The position numbers and the translations under genes are program-made. Positions 18,390 to 27,474 of a DNA stretch of 64,000 nt are shown piece by piece (positions within the stretch are counted from its first letter, which is position 1; each line of letters starts with the position of its first letter). The stretch covers positions 186,001-250,000 of the forward strand of contig CAVVOI010000012.1 in assembly GCA_963749825.1 (NCBI GenBank), read 5' to 3'. The DNA comes from UBA11865 sp963749825 (lineage in GTDB: Bacteria > Chloroflexota > Anaerolineae > Promineifilales > Promineifilaceae). The notes beneath the pieces are model-generated. The model did not search any database, had not been told where the DNA came from, and saw nothing but the letters and a program-made list of their open reading frames with translations.

Positions 18390-21128
18390 CTAACGTTTGT
18401 CACCACGCAGAAAACGGGCGCCAATGAAAAATACGATGATTACCAACAATCCAGCGGGGATAATTCCCAACAACGGACCCGTCAGCGGATTACCAGAATC
18501 GATTGACAAGGGTAATCCTTCCCCGTCATCGATATCGGTCGGAAATGATATGGTCGGGGTTGGCAATGGTTCAGGAGTTGGCGTGAAGCTTGGTTGGGGA
18601 AGCGGCGTTGGCGTGATTGTCGGCAGCGGCGTCGGGGAGACAGCCGGAATTTCTAATTCGCGACTGCTAAAGAAAGCTAAATCTTGACTAATCTGGCTTT
18701 CCGGATTGACAACCGGAGCAGTAAAAAGAACAGCTAACTTACCACCGGTCGTAATTGCGGCACTCAGTCCGTCAATATTCGAGTTTTCCAATGGCGATGA
18801 CTCAGCGGGCGACCACCGATTATCGGTCCAAATCCAGTGTTTGAGCAATCCCCTATCATTTTCTGGGTCCAGAGATTCTGGACCGGTCCCGGCGCCGATT
18901 TTTATTAAATGCGGCCGGCCGGCTCCATCAATAGCAAATGCGGCCGGACCGTCTCCGTCGTTCACACCGGATAAGCGCTGGGATTGTTCCCAGGAAAGGC
19001 CATCATCCTTGGACACCTTATGCCACAGGGCTTGATCGGCGTCAAGCCAGCTAAAATGTAGAAGCCGATCCCCAGCATAGCTCATCTGTTGCCAGTCCGT
19101 GGGATTATTCACCAAGGTAACAGGCTCGGACCAGGTAGCGCCGCCATCGGAAGAGCGAGCATAAGAAACCGACTCAGAAACCGGATTCAGCGGTGATGGA
19201 AATTGCTTCCAGTTCAGGTGAATTAATCCATCTGGAGAAACGACGATTTGCGGTTGGTCCACCATAGCCAATCCTGCTTCTACAGCGTCAAACGCGCGTT
19301 GACCCTTGCTCCAGCTTTCTCCACCATCAGTGGAAGTAGTCAAATATATGCCTCTATCCTCGTTTAAGGGAATGCTATAGGCCAGATAGATAACTCCATT
19401 GCGATCGCTGGTCAGCGCCGGCGATGAGGCAGCCGGCCTATTAAGTGGAATCTGAATCGGTGTCGACCATTCAGCGGCCGAGCCTGCTCCTGATGTCCTA
19501 CTCTGGCTAAAGAAGATTGACCCCGGGACATCATCATTCCATGCCGCCAATATCTTGTCCACACCATCGTATACGATCGAATGTTGGCTAATCTCTTTTT
19601 CCTCAGACGGTCTCAAAATGATCCTAGGCAACGACCAGCTATTTCCATCCCACCGACTATAGCTAATGCCTGGATTGTCGTCACCCGAAGCTCCCTGGGA
19701 CCAAAAGGCATGAAGCTGTCCATCATTGTCAGATAAAATTTGAGGGGACTTCAGGTCCTGATCGTTCAGGATATTCTCAGCTGGCTGCCAGATCGGCGTC
19801 ACCGAAGGGGCAATGGATTCGGAAAGGGTGGCAATATCTTGGGACCTGAGCCAGATATCTCCCTCCCCCGATTTGTCGCAGCCGATTACGGATAGTTTTT
19901 CTAAAGAGTCTTCGTTCCTGGAAAAATGCGCTTGCAAACAACCCAAGGTAACCGGACGAAATGTTTCAGGATCGGTGAGGGTCGTTAACTGGCTCTGCTC
20001 AAAGGGAGTCCGCCAAGAAAGACCGTCCCAAGCCGACAGATAAGCGCTCTCTTCTGTCATAGCCAGGAGATAAAGCGAATCCTCCGGATCATTCAACAAG
20101 ACGATATCTTCAACACAATTTGGAATCTTTTTCAAAATCTGCTGGTTGGGTTGCCAGGTAAGACCACCGTCCGTTGATATCTGAGTATAGACTCCGCAAT
20201 CTTGGCTCTCGTGTCCGGCCTGCCACACTAGGTGAATCAGATCAGCTGAGGCCGCTATGCGGATACCTTTTGGACCTAAAGCATCAAAACGATCGGCCGC
20301 TTTACGCTGATCCACGATGATAGCCTCGTCCCAGCTCGCACCGCCATCGGCTGAACGAGTAAAATAAAGGCGTTCCAGTGGCGAGTGGTCCCAGGCGACT
20401 AAAACTTCGTCTGGCTTAGAGATCAGAATAGCCAGATTTGTTTCATCAGCTGAAAGGGATCGAAAGTAAGCCGAATCAAATAGAAGTACCGGTGCCGTCC
20501 AAGTTAGTCCCCCATCCTGGGAAGCGCGATAATAAACTCCTGCCGGAAATAGATCAGAGTCTATAGGTCTTATGTAAACTAAATGCAACTTGCCTTCATC
20601 GTCGACAGTCAAATCCATTGTCAACGCAGCTTCTGCTAGGCGTTGGCGAAGACTCCATTCTGTAAACGAGGAAAATCCACCAGCCCTGACCCGGCTATAA
20701 TATAAAGCCTCTTCACTGTCGGTCCAAACGGCATGGATAAAATCGTCAGAACCGCCGGCGCGCAATTGCGGACTATACAAGGGTGTCGGCTGATTATCGC
20801 TCAACTCTGTCTCATAGACGCGAGTCCCGAAAGGCAAATCAACAGCGACAGGCAAGCTCCACTGACCGGCTTCTTCAAAAGAATAATAAAAAGTACCGGT
20901 CAAATCCTGCCAAATCAAATGCGGCCGGTCGGTTGTATCGACAACGCGGCGTGGATCACTTGTGCCGCCAGACCGAGAAAGATTGAGCGGTTCTGACCAT
21001 AAATCGGTTTCAGATTGAGCGGTCGCTTTAATACCTATTCCGAGAACGACGAATAGAAAAGCTAACGCTAAAACGGAATGTAATAGCCGAGAAGAAGGTA
21101 AAGTGATATTTATAGTTCGGGTTTGCAT
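18390..21128 (-). CDS. Large BNR-repeat surface protein with Thr/Pro stalk and membrane anchor
   Basis: A 912-residue exported protein. Signal segment at residues about 16-37 (VLALAFLFVVLGIGIKATAQ). Two or more beta-propellers are suggested by repeated Asp boxes: SQDGGLTWTA, SADGGASWDE, STDGGLTWQP, STDGGESWSK, SSDGGATWSE and SKDDGLSWEQ. Between them runs a recurrent HLIW/HLVW/HAVW strand. Near the C-terminus lie a Thr/Pro-rich stalk (TPTPLPTITPTPLP), a single helix (GIIPAGLLVIIVFFIGARFL) and RGDKR, so the protein stands on the outer surface. Catalytic residues of sialidases were not recognised. It precedes the Wzy-TPR and exporter genes in the same direction and is probably cotranscribed. It may bind or trim the exported glycan (inference). 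Confidence 0.82.
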   Translation of the reverse strand: MQTRTINITLPSSRLLHSVLALAFLFVVLGIGIKATAQSETDLWSEPLNLSRSGGTSDPRRVVDTTDRPHLIWQDLTGTFYYSFEEAGQWSLPVAVDLPFGTRVYETELSDNQPTPLYSPQLRAGGSDDFIHAVWTDSEEALYYSRVRAGGFSSFTEWSLRQRLAEAALTMDLTVDDEGKLHLVYIRPIDSDLFPAGVYYRASQDGGLTWTAPVLLFDSAYFRSLSADETNLAILISKPDEVLVAWDHSPLERLYFTRSADGGASWDEAIIVDQRKAADRFDALGPKGIRIAASADLIHLVWQAGHESQDCGVYTQISTDGGLTWQPNQQILKKIPNCVEDIVLLNDPEDSLYLLAMTEESAYLSAWDGLSWRTPFEQSQLTTLTDPETFRPVTLGCLQAHFSRNEDSLEKLSVIGCDKSGEGDIWLRSQDIATLSESIAPSVTPIWQPAENILNDQDLKSPQILSDNDGQLHAFWSQGASGDDNPGISYSRWDGNSWSLPRIILRPSEEKEISQHSIVYDGVDKILAAWNDDVPGSIFFSQSRTSGAGSAAEWSTPIQIPLNRPAASSPALTSDRNGVIYLAYSIPLNEDRGIYLTTSTDGGESWSKGQRAFDAVEAGLAMVDQPQIVVSPDGLIHLNWKQFPSPLNPVSESVSYARSSDGGATWSEPVTLVNNPTDWQQMSYAGDRLLHFSWLDADQALWHKVSKDDGLSWEQSQRLSGVNDGDGPAAFAIDGAGRPHLIKIGAGTGPESLDPENDRGLLKHWIWTDNRWSPAESSPLENSNIDGLSAAITTGGKLAVLFTAPVVNPESQISQDLAFFSSRELEIPAVSPTPLPTITPTPLPQPSFTPTPEPLPTPTISFPTDIDDGEGLPLSIDSGNPLTGPLLGIIPAGLLVIIVFFIGARFLRGDKR

Positions 21129-21339
21129 AAATTCTCTATAAGTATTCCGTCAGAACGAATCCTAATGTGAGCTTGTTTTGATGGCGTGAACCGCTTACTG
21201 GGCAATGGGCAAGCCGCTGTCGGTTGCAGACCAGATAAGATGCTGGAAGCCAACGCTCAAGGCCATCTCTGTCGTGGACCAATCCGACAATAATGTTATT
21301 AGATATGTCCAGATCGGCCCCTGATGGAATACCAACTCC

Positions 21340-22098
21340 TTAAAAGCTCGTTTTTGCCATGTAAATGATTTTGTCCTCGACTTGATCATTATTTACACCG
21401 ATTTCCCGGATTAAACGCGCCGGGACGCCACCGACCACAGTGTACGGTGCCACGTCATGGGTTACGACAGCACCCGCAGCGACGACCGAACCTTGGCCAA
21501 TGCGGACACCATCGGTGATAATCGATCCAGAACCTAGCCAAACATCATCTTCGATGATGATCCCTTCGGCCGTAATACCTTGATCAACAAACGGCCGCTC
21601 CCGATCATCGAAGACATGATTAACGGCGATGATTTGCACGAATGGAGAAGTGTAAACGCGATCGCCGATGTCCACTCCCCCTTGCCCTCGAATAACCGTA
21701 TATTCACCTATAAGGCAGTCCCGGCCGATATGGATGTGTGAATGAGGCAGCTCGCGAAAATTGTAGACGTGCAGTAGTGCGCCATACATGACGATCGTAT
21801 TAGGACCGATATCAATTCCATTTGGGCAAGCATGCAGATAAGTTCCTTTGTCCAAATATGCACCATGACCCAACCTGATATGATCGGCAAATCGTAAGCG
21901 CACTCCGTTTTCGATTGCTACCCAACCGTCCATTTTTAAGATGAGGCGGTAAAACAATGCTCTAATGATTATCCCCACGATAGAAGGGATCCAACTCATT
22001 AAAAAATACAGGATCTGTTCGAGCGCATAACGGCTATGGCTTGAAGCCTGCCGTTGGAGATACAGATTTAGCTGTGCGATGTTTGTTTTAAGAGCCAT
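21340..22098 (-). CDS. Hexapeptide-repeat acyltransferase (WbbJ/CysE-like)
   Basis: A 252-residue left-handed beta-helix acyltransferase. After about 60 helical residues come hexapeptide repeats such as NGVRLRFADHIRLGHGAYL and IGPNTIVMYGALLHV. The active-site His lies in IAVNHVFDDRERPF. The end shows the standard DDVWLGSGSIITDGVRIGQGSVVAAGAVVT and GVPARLIREIG. Enzymes of this type O-acetylate sugars of surface glycans using acetyl-CoA. It is the first gene of the long minus-strand locus: upstream lies a 587-base gap facing a plus-strand gene, so the locus promoter is expected there. The ATG at 22098 has no strong Shine-Dalgarno sequence. Confidence 0.85.
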   Translation of the reverse strand: MALKTNIAQLNLYLQRQASSHSRYALEQILYFLMSWIPSIVGIIIRALFYRLILKMDGWVAIENGVRLRFADHIRLGHGAYLDKGTYLHACPNGIDIGPNTIVMYGALLHVYNFRELPHSHIHIGRDCLIGEYTVIRGQGGVDIGDRVYTSPFVQIIAVNHVFDDRERPFVDQGITAEGIIIEDDVWLGSGSIITDGVRIGQGSVVAAGAVVTHDVAPYTVVGGVPARLIREIGVNNDQVEDKIIYMAKTSF

Positions 22099-22685
22099 CT
22101 AGATATAAGTATTTGGCAAGCTCCGCCCTTACGACATATCAATTAAATGACGAAAGGAATCAGAATAAGATTTAGTATGTAGCCGATCTTGTTGCTATTA
22201 TTCGCTTTTATCTAAGAAAATCGGCATAGATCAGCATTATGCTCAAGATCCGAGATGCTCAGGGCACCGGTGACCTTTCTGCAAGTATACTGCCTTCTGG
22301 GTTGAAAACCGCCTATCTTGACACTGAACAGATTTTAGTTCTGCACAAATAATGAACAAAATGGAAATAAGATCGCTTTTTTTGTTTATGTCAACTGATC
22401 GCAGATGCTGACACCTGGCAACCCAGCATAGGAATCCGAATGTTACATTCTGATGACTGCCAATGCAACGAATCTGATACCTGCAAGAAAAATCATACCT
22501 TGACAGCCATCACGGCGTAGTTTGACTGGCCAAACACGGGTGTTTAGGTTTATTGGCATTGCTGCCCGTTCTCTCTGGTTCTTTCTACGAGCAGGCTGTA
22601 GAATCCCATCTGGTTCCCTCAAAGGAAGGATAGTAGAAGATTTGTTATCATCGCCTCGTCGATAATCCTAGTTAAGCTAGTTCTA
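22099..22685. other. Intergenic region between divergent genes, 587 bases
   Basis: No credible gene was found here on either strand. The region must hold the promoter of the minus-strand glycan locus (first gene ends its 5' side at 22098) and that of the plus-strand VanY-like gene at 22686. I see TTGACA at 22318-22323 and 22500-22505, but no good -10 hexamer at proper spacing, and one 8-bp palindrome (CACCGGTG) at about 22265. None of these is strong enough to call. Confidence 0.5.
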
Positions 22686-23639
22686 ATGGTTCGCTCATAT
22701 CTCAATCACGGCATTATTGCCCTTCAATTCTTAATACTCACTTTCAGTCTAGCTCTATTCGGCTGTCAGCCGGTTAACTCAGATCCTAAGGTGCAACCAA
22801 CGAGCGACAATGACCCAATGCGGGTTCCTGCGGGAGAGAGTGCGACCGTAGCGCCAACCCGCGATGCGACAACACGAAAAACTCCAACCCTGACTCCGCA
22901 GGAGCCTGCGACAATAACGCCACTATCGACATCGACAAATAGCCCAGAGCCTACGACCTTACCAACTTTAACTGCAACAATTAAACCAACGCCAAGTGCG
23001 ATTGGTTTATGCTCGGCTCGGCATTCTAGTGACGAAATATTACTTCTGGTTACCCTAGAGTACGGCTTGGGTCGAGAGTATGTTCCCCCCAACCTCGTCC
23101 AAATATCGAGCAAATTACCGATCACAGTAACACTTGGTTACCCGACAGTGTTGCGACAGGTTGCCCTTGAACCTCTATCGAGTATGGTTGAGGATATGCT
23201 TGAAGAAGGTCTACAGCCGAAAATAATTTCGGGTTATCGTAGTTATTCCTCTCAAGCCATCGCCTGGAGCAAATGGCGGGAAAAGAATCCTGAAACAGCC
23301 GCAATTGTGAGCGCTCCACCGGGTCATAGCGAACATCAATTAGGTACCACCGTAGATTTTGGCTCACCTGAACTGGCAAGCATAGTTGGTGACGATGAAA
23401 TCGAATTCCACACTAATTTTTACCAAACCAGTGAAGGGAAATGGCTCCAAGATCATGCTCACGAATATGGCTTCACGTTAAGTTATTCACGAGAAGCCTT
23501 CGAGATTACCGGTCTATATTATGAACCTTGGCATTTTCGCTACATTGGCGATGAATTGGCAACTGAACTTAAAGAAAATAATTTGACACTTGTAGAGTAT
23601 TTATTAGGGAATGCACCTGTACCATGCATACCCGACTGA
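22686..23639 (+). CDS. VanY-type D-Ala-D-Ala carboxypeptidase lipoprotein
   Basis: A 317-residue lipoprotein. Signal peptide with lipobox LFGC (Cys27), then about 85 residues of Thr/Pro-rich linker, then a VanY domain (PF02557) from about residue 115. Zinc-site motifs are present: SGYRSYSSQ, GHSEHQLGTTVDF (His and Asp ligands) and EPWHFRYIG (last His, preceded by the catalytic Glu). It trims the terminal D-Ala of peptidoglycan stem peptides outside the membrane. Its stop overlaps the start of the CapA-like gene, so the two wall-acting lipoproteins are coupled. Confidence 0.9.
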   Translation: MVRSYLNHGIIALQFLILTFSLALFGCQPVNSDPKVQPTSDNDPMRVPAGESATVAPTRDATTRKTPTLTPQEPATITPLSTSTNSPEPTTLPTLTATIKPTPSAIGLCSARHSSDEILLLVTLEYGLGREYVPPNLVQISSKLPITVTLGYPTVLRQVALEPLSSMVEDMLEEGLQPKIISGYRSYSSQAIAWSKWREKNPETAAIVSAPPGHSEHQLGTTVDFGSPELASIVGDDEIEFHTNFYQTSEGKWLQDHAHEYGFTLSYSREAFEITGLYYEPWHFRYIGDELATELKENNLTLVEYLLGNAPVPCIPD

Positions 23640-25231
23640 TGAATCTGGCTAGCCGCCTTGCCTTAGTGATATGCTCAATGTTTTTTTTGAGCTTACTCGG
23701 CATTGGTTGCTCTAGTGACTACACGAATTCCATTGAGCCAACTGTGATCTTGCCACACTCCACGCCAACAGCGATGACGATAACGCCATCTCCCAAACCG
23801 GCTAATACCAAATCTGCCCCGCCAACAACAACCCCAAAACCTATCCCCAGTCCTACATCAACGCCGCTTCCAGTAGTGAGCGTATACGCCCCGCCCGACA
23901 TGATTTCAGGACTTAACGAGGCCGTAAGACAATTGGAGTTAGGTGCCAGTGACTGGCAATGGTCATTGGCACCCTCGAGCGAAGGAGCAGATTTGTCCCT
24001 GGTTGAAGGAGAAGCTGGTATACCGGCCGGCGCCCGGCCGATCGCCTTAACTGTCCCGTTTACGAGCGATTGGGAAGAAGTCAGCTATGAGGATGCCCAG
24101 CAACTATTAAGCGGTGAGAACGATTTCGTTCTCGTCTTTAATTGGGCGGAAATGCCGGCAAATCGAAAGGCATTAAGAGTAGATGGTCATAGACCTTGGG
24201 AACCTGGCTACCCATTGCAACAGAATTGGTCGCTAATAGCGAAATCAGGCTTTGAAGCGGCTGCAAATGAACTTTCAAACAACTTAGCAAGCGCGATTAG
24301 TTATGATCAGGTAATTTCACTGACAGCTGTTGGCGATATCATGTTGGACCGGGCTTTGGGTAACGCGATAGCAGGAGGGAGCATTGATTATCCTTTTGCT
24401 TTACTATCGGAGCAACTAGCCTGGGCGGATATTACGGTGGGCAATATGGAATCCGCCCTGGGTGATCGAGGGCAACCGGCAGCCAAAAGTTATACATTTC
24501 AAGCACCTCCGGCGGCAGCTGGTTCCCTCGCCAGAGCCGGATTTGACGTGATTAGCCTGGCCAATAATCACGCCATGGATTTTGGATCGGAGGCACTAAT
24601 CCAGGCGATAAATTTGCTCCAACAACAGGAAATCGCGCCAATCGGGGCCGGGCAAGATGTTGAGGCGGCTCACTCTGGGTTTACCGCTTTGATAAATGGT
24701 CTAACCATATCATTTTTAGGTTACGTCAATGTGCCGGTGGAAGTCACCGGCTTTGATACTAAAAGTTGGACGGCGACGGAAAGCCAGCCCGGTCTTGCCT
24801 GGGCCGAACCGGCTTTAATAATGGCCGATGTCGCCGAGTCAATAGCCCAATCTGATTTGACGATCGTGGTTTTGCATAGTGGTTACGAATATATAGATGT
24901 GCCCAGCCCTGATCAGCAGGCTGCGGCCCGGGCGGCCATCGATGCGGGTGCGGATTTAGTAATTGGCCACCACGCTCATATTCTGCAGGGCGTCGAATAT
25001 TACAAGGACGGCGTCATCGTTTATGGCTTAGGCAATTTCGCCTTTGAGATCGACGGCGATCCCTCAACGGCCATCTTAAATGTATGGTTGGATGAAGAGG
25101 GTGTCCGGCAGCTAGAATTTATCCCAGCTATCATCCAATTTGGAGGGCAACCTCGATTGGCTGAGTCATGGGAACAGCCGGCAATTCTTAACCAGGTTTA
25201 CCGGCTCACTAATAGTCTTAACGTTGAGTGA
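23624..25231 (+). CDS. CapA-family (PGA_cap) metallophosphoesterase-like lipoprotein
   Basis: A 535-residue lipoprotein with lipobox LGIGC (Cys29), a Thr/Pro-rich linker to about residue 80, a first domain of unclear type (80-230), and a CapA/PGA_cap domain (PF09587). The latter has LTAVGDIMLDRALGNAI, VGNMESALGDRG, ISLANNHAMDFGSEAL, IVVLHSGYEY, LVIGHHAHILQG and VIVYGLGNFAFE, the usual metal-binding Asp/Asn/His set. CapA proteins act in poly-gamma-glutamate capsule synthesis, but many homologues have unknown substrates and no capBC genes are seen here. An alternative ATG at 23639 forms a TGATG overlap with the upstream stop and may be the true start. The 3' end overlaps the convergent MFS gene by 14 bases. 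Confidence 0.85.
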   Translation: MHTRLMNLASRLALVICSMFFLSLLGIGCSSDYTNSIEPTVILPHSTPTAMTITPSPKPANTKSAPPTTTPKPIPSPTSTPLPVVSVYAPPDMISGLNEAVRQLELGASDWQWSLAPSSEGADLSLVEGEAGIPAGARPIALTVPFTSDWEEVSYEDAQQLLSGENDFVLVFNWAEMPANRKALRVDGHRPWEPGYPLQQNWSLIAKSGFEAAANELSNNLASAISYDQVISLTAVGDIMLDRALGNAIAGGSIDYPFALLSEQLAWADITVGNMESALGDRGQPAAKSYTFQAPPAAAGSLARAGFDVISLANNHAMDFGSEALIQAINLLQQQEIAPIGAGQDVEAAHSGFTALINGLTISFLGYVNVPVEVTGFDTKSWTATESQPGLAWAEPALIMADVAESIAQSDLTIVVLHSGYEYIDVPSPDQQAAARAAIDAGADLVIGHHAHILQGVEYYKDGVIVYGLGNFAFEIDGDPSTAILNVWLDEEGVRQLEFIPAIIQFGGQPRLAESWEQPAILNQVYRLTNSLNVE

Positions 25232-26456
25232 CGGCCGGGCGGCGTGGATTAATAACAAAGGCCCACCCCAACGCACCAATTAGCGAGATGCCGTAAAATG
25301 CTGCACCTAGACGATAAATGGCGCTCAGACCAATGAGGGGCATGAGCGAATAGGCGATGAGCGGTCCCATGGCGCTGCCTAAATCACCTGCTGTAAAGAA
25401 GACCCCTAGCCTTCGGCCGCGTTTCTGGGCAGGTGATAGATCGCCTACTAGAGCCGTTGATAAGCTGGAATTGCTGCCGCTGGCGACAGAGATTAATGGC
25501 AAGCCAAAGAGAATCATAACCGGTATCCCAATAGAAACGAATAAAAAACCAGCTATACCTGAGATTAAACTGGTGGAGATCACTATCCAACGCGATCCAA
25601 TCTTATCCGATAGATTGCCGGCGACGGGTGCAGCGATCATGCCAATCAGCGTAGTCGCCCCGAGTCCCAAACCAGTGAGAGTACCGATGCCAAACGATGT
25701 CGTGCCGATCCTCACATTCTCATCCAGATTCTGAGCCAAGAATAAACCAAATGTTGCCACCAAAATACCGGCGACTACCAGGCGATTGATACTATAAATA
25801 CCAATAGCCGAAAGTAATTGAGGCCAGTTTCCGGTCTTCTCATCACTTTCTTCGACCACATCGACGGCCGGGGTTCCTTTGCTTCCTTGCCCAGTCTCAG
25901 GTAGAAAAAGAAGGGTTGCCAATGCACCTACTAATGATAATCCAGCAGAGATAACCATAGCCGGCCGGTAACCGAGCCAATCGGTTAATATGCCTCCCAG
26001 GATTGCACCGCTGGCTGCACCCAGAAAGAAAGAGAATTGGTAGATGCCAACCCCGCGTCCGCGTTCCCCGTCACCAGTTATATCCAGGACAATAGCATTT
26101 CCGCTCACCCAGATTCCGGCCCAGGCTATACCCCAAAGCAGGCGACCGATCAATAATACGCCGAGTCCCGGCGCCAACGCATAGAGGAAGGTAGAAAACA
26201 CGCCAAAAAAGGTCGCCGGCACAAATATCGCTCGTCTGGATAGACGATCGCATAGAAGACCAATTGGACCGTTAAACAATAGGCGGATAAATCGATTAAT
26301 TGAGAGAATGAGACCGACTGAAGCGATGGTGATTCCTGCCGCAGCCGTGTGAGTCGGCAATACGGTATACATGGCAGTATCACCCAGTAGAGATAAGCCG
26401 GTTGCCAGGCTAACCAAGGCCAAAGCTCGCCGACGATCAGTCGTCTCCGAAGACAA
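25218..26456 (-). CDS. Major facilitator superfamily transporter
   Basis: A 412-residue protein with 12 hydrophobic segments. The loop between helices 2 and 3 carries the MFS motif as FNGPIGLLCDRLSRRAIFV, and the repeat in the second half reads AGNLSDKIGSRWIVI. Its substrate is unknown; the DHA1-like organisation suggests a drug or metabolite exporter. Start is TTG at 26456, with GAGGGG just upstream inside the end of the PRPP synthetase gene, a 20-base overlap that implies translational coupling. It may export or import a compound handled by the upstream gene cluster (inference). The 3' end overlaps the convergent CapA-like gene. Confidence 0.85.
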   Translation of the reverse strand: MSSETTDRRRALALVSLATGLSLLGDTAMYTVLPTHTAAAGITIASVGLILSINRFIRLLFNGPIGLLCDRLSRRAIFVPATFFGVFSTFLYALAPGLGVLLIGRLLWGIAWAGIWVSGNAIVLDITGDGERGRGVGIYQFSFFLGAASGAILGGILTDWLGYRPAMVISAGLSLVGALATLLFLPETGQGSKGTPAVDVVEESDEKTGNWPQLLSAIGIYSINRLVVAGILVATFGLFLAQNLDENVRIGTTSFGIGTLTGLGLGATTLIGMIAAPVAGNLSDKIGSRWIVISTSLISGIAGFLFVSIGIPVMILFGLPLISVASGSNSSLSTALVGDLSPAQKRGRRLGVFFTAGDLGSAMGPLIAYSLMPLIGLSAIYRLGAAFYGISLIGALGWAFVINPRRPAVTQR

Positions 26457-27417
26457 ATAGCCCCTCTATAGATTGCCGCAAATAATTTCTGCGAATAGCC
26501 TCGCCGAAAATGGGTCCGACAGACAACTTGTGAAGTTTCGGGATCTTTGTTTCCGGAGGAAGATGAACGGTGTTGCTGGTAATGATCTCGCGAATCTGGG
26601 GAAAGCTAGCCAGCCGCTCTAGTGCATCGCCGGTAAAAACCCCATGGGTGCAGACGATGTAAATTTCCTCAATATCGTAGTTTACCAAAAGATGACTCAT
26701 CTCCAAGACAGATGCTCCAGTCGCAATTTCATCATCATAGATAAGTGCGCGCCGGAAACCTTTGACTTGCCGGCCAACCAAACCGGTTATCCGGACCTCG
26801 GTATCGGAAATTCGCTCTTTGTTACCGGAAGCTACAGGCAATCCCAGGCTGACGGCGAAGCGTCCGGCCGATTTTGCGTTTCCAACATCAGGCGAAACGA
26901 CAATAGCCTCCGTCAAATCCTTATCTTCAAAATGGCGTCGGAAGACAGGGCGGGCGGTCAGGGGATCGGTCGGTATGCTAAAGAATCCATGAACCTGCGG
27001 TGAATGCAACATCATGGTCATGAAATGGGTCGCGCCGGCAGTCACCAGAAGGTCGGCAATAAGCCGGGCAGTGATTGAGATCCTAGGGGCATCCTTTTTG
27101 TCCGAACGAGAAAAGGAAAAGTAGGGAACGATAGCATGGATTTCTCTAGCTGCCGCTGATCGAGCGATATCAAGCATCATGAGCAGCTCCATTAAATTGT
27201 CGTTCACCGGAGGCGAAAGCGATTGCAGGATATAGACGCGCCGGCCGCGAACACTTGCTCCCAACTGAATCGTCAAATTATCGTTGCTGAACCGGCCGAT
27301 CGTGGTCGATTCAAGAGGGACTTCGAGGTACCTGGAAATTTCGATCGCCAATTCTCGATGAGAGCTACCGCAGAAGAAACGCACTTCCGATGGATCTATC
27401 TTGTCCTCATTATTCAT
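26437..27417 (-). CDS. prs: Ribose-phosphate pyrophosphokinase, divergent
   Basis: A 326-residue PRPP synthetase (ribose-5-phosphate + ATP to PRPP + AMP). Two phosphoribosyltransferase-like domains are visible: FFCGSSHRELAIEISRYL and PPVNDNLMELLMMLDIARS with VPYFSFSRSDKKDAPRISI in the first, and IVVSPDVGNAKSAGRFA with the PRPP loop ALIYDDEIATGAS in the second. The loop differs from the common DDMIDTGGT form, and TMMLHSPQVHGFF replaces the usual TVDLHAPQIQGFF. The protein therefore belongs to a divergent subgroup, and allosteric behaviour may differ. The 3' end overlaps the MFS gene by 20 bases. Being next to a nitrogen-catabolic cluster is unusual for prs. Confidence 0.85.
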   Translation of the reverse strand: MNNEDKIDPSEVRFFCGSSHRELAIEISRYLEVPLESTTIGRFSNDNLTIQLGASVRGRRVYILQSLSPPVNDNLMELLMMLDIARSAAAREIHAIVPYFSFSRSDKKDAPRISITARLIADLLVTAGATHFMTMMLHSPQVHGFFSIPTDPLTARPVFRRHFEDKDLTEAIVVSPDVGNAKSAGRFAVSLGLPVASGNKERISDTEVRITGLVGRQVKGFRRALIYDDEIATGASVLEMSHLLVNYDIEEIYIVCTHGVFTGDALERLASFPQIREIITSNTVHLPPETKIPKLHKLSVGPIFGEAIRRNYLRQSIEGLFVFGDD

Positions 27418-27474
27418 TTGAACACCGCCTCACTGCTTCTCATAATGATTCGGCCACCGCTTCGACCGTGTATT

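Noticed and set aside
18397..18687. Plus-strand frame rich in Gly/Val opposite the BNR protein stalk
   Set aside because: Antisense of the Thr/Pro-rich stalk codons; composition artefact.
21195..21389. Short minus-strand frame ending QHLIWSATDSGLPIAQ, similar to the HLIW strands of the BNR proteins
   Set aside because: Too short and overlapping the acyltransferase end; may be a remnant of a BNR repeat, but the similarity is a single strand motif and not enough to call.
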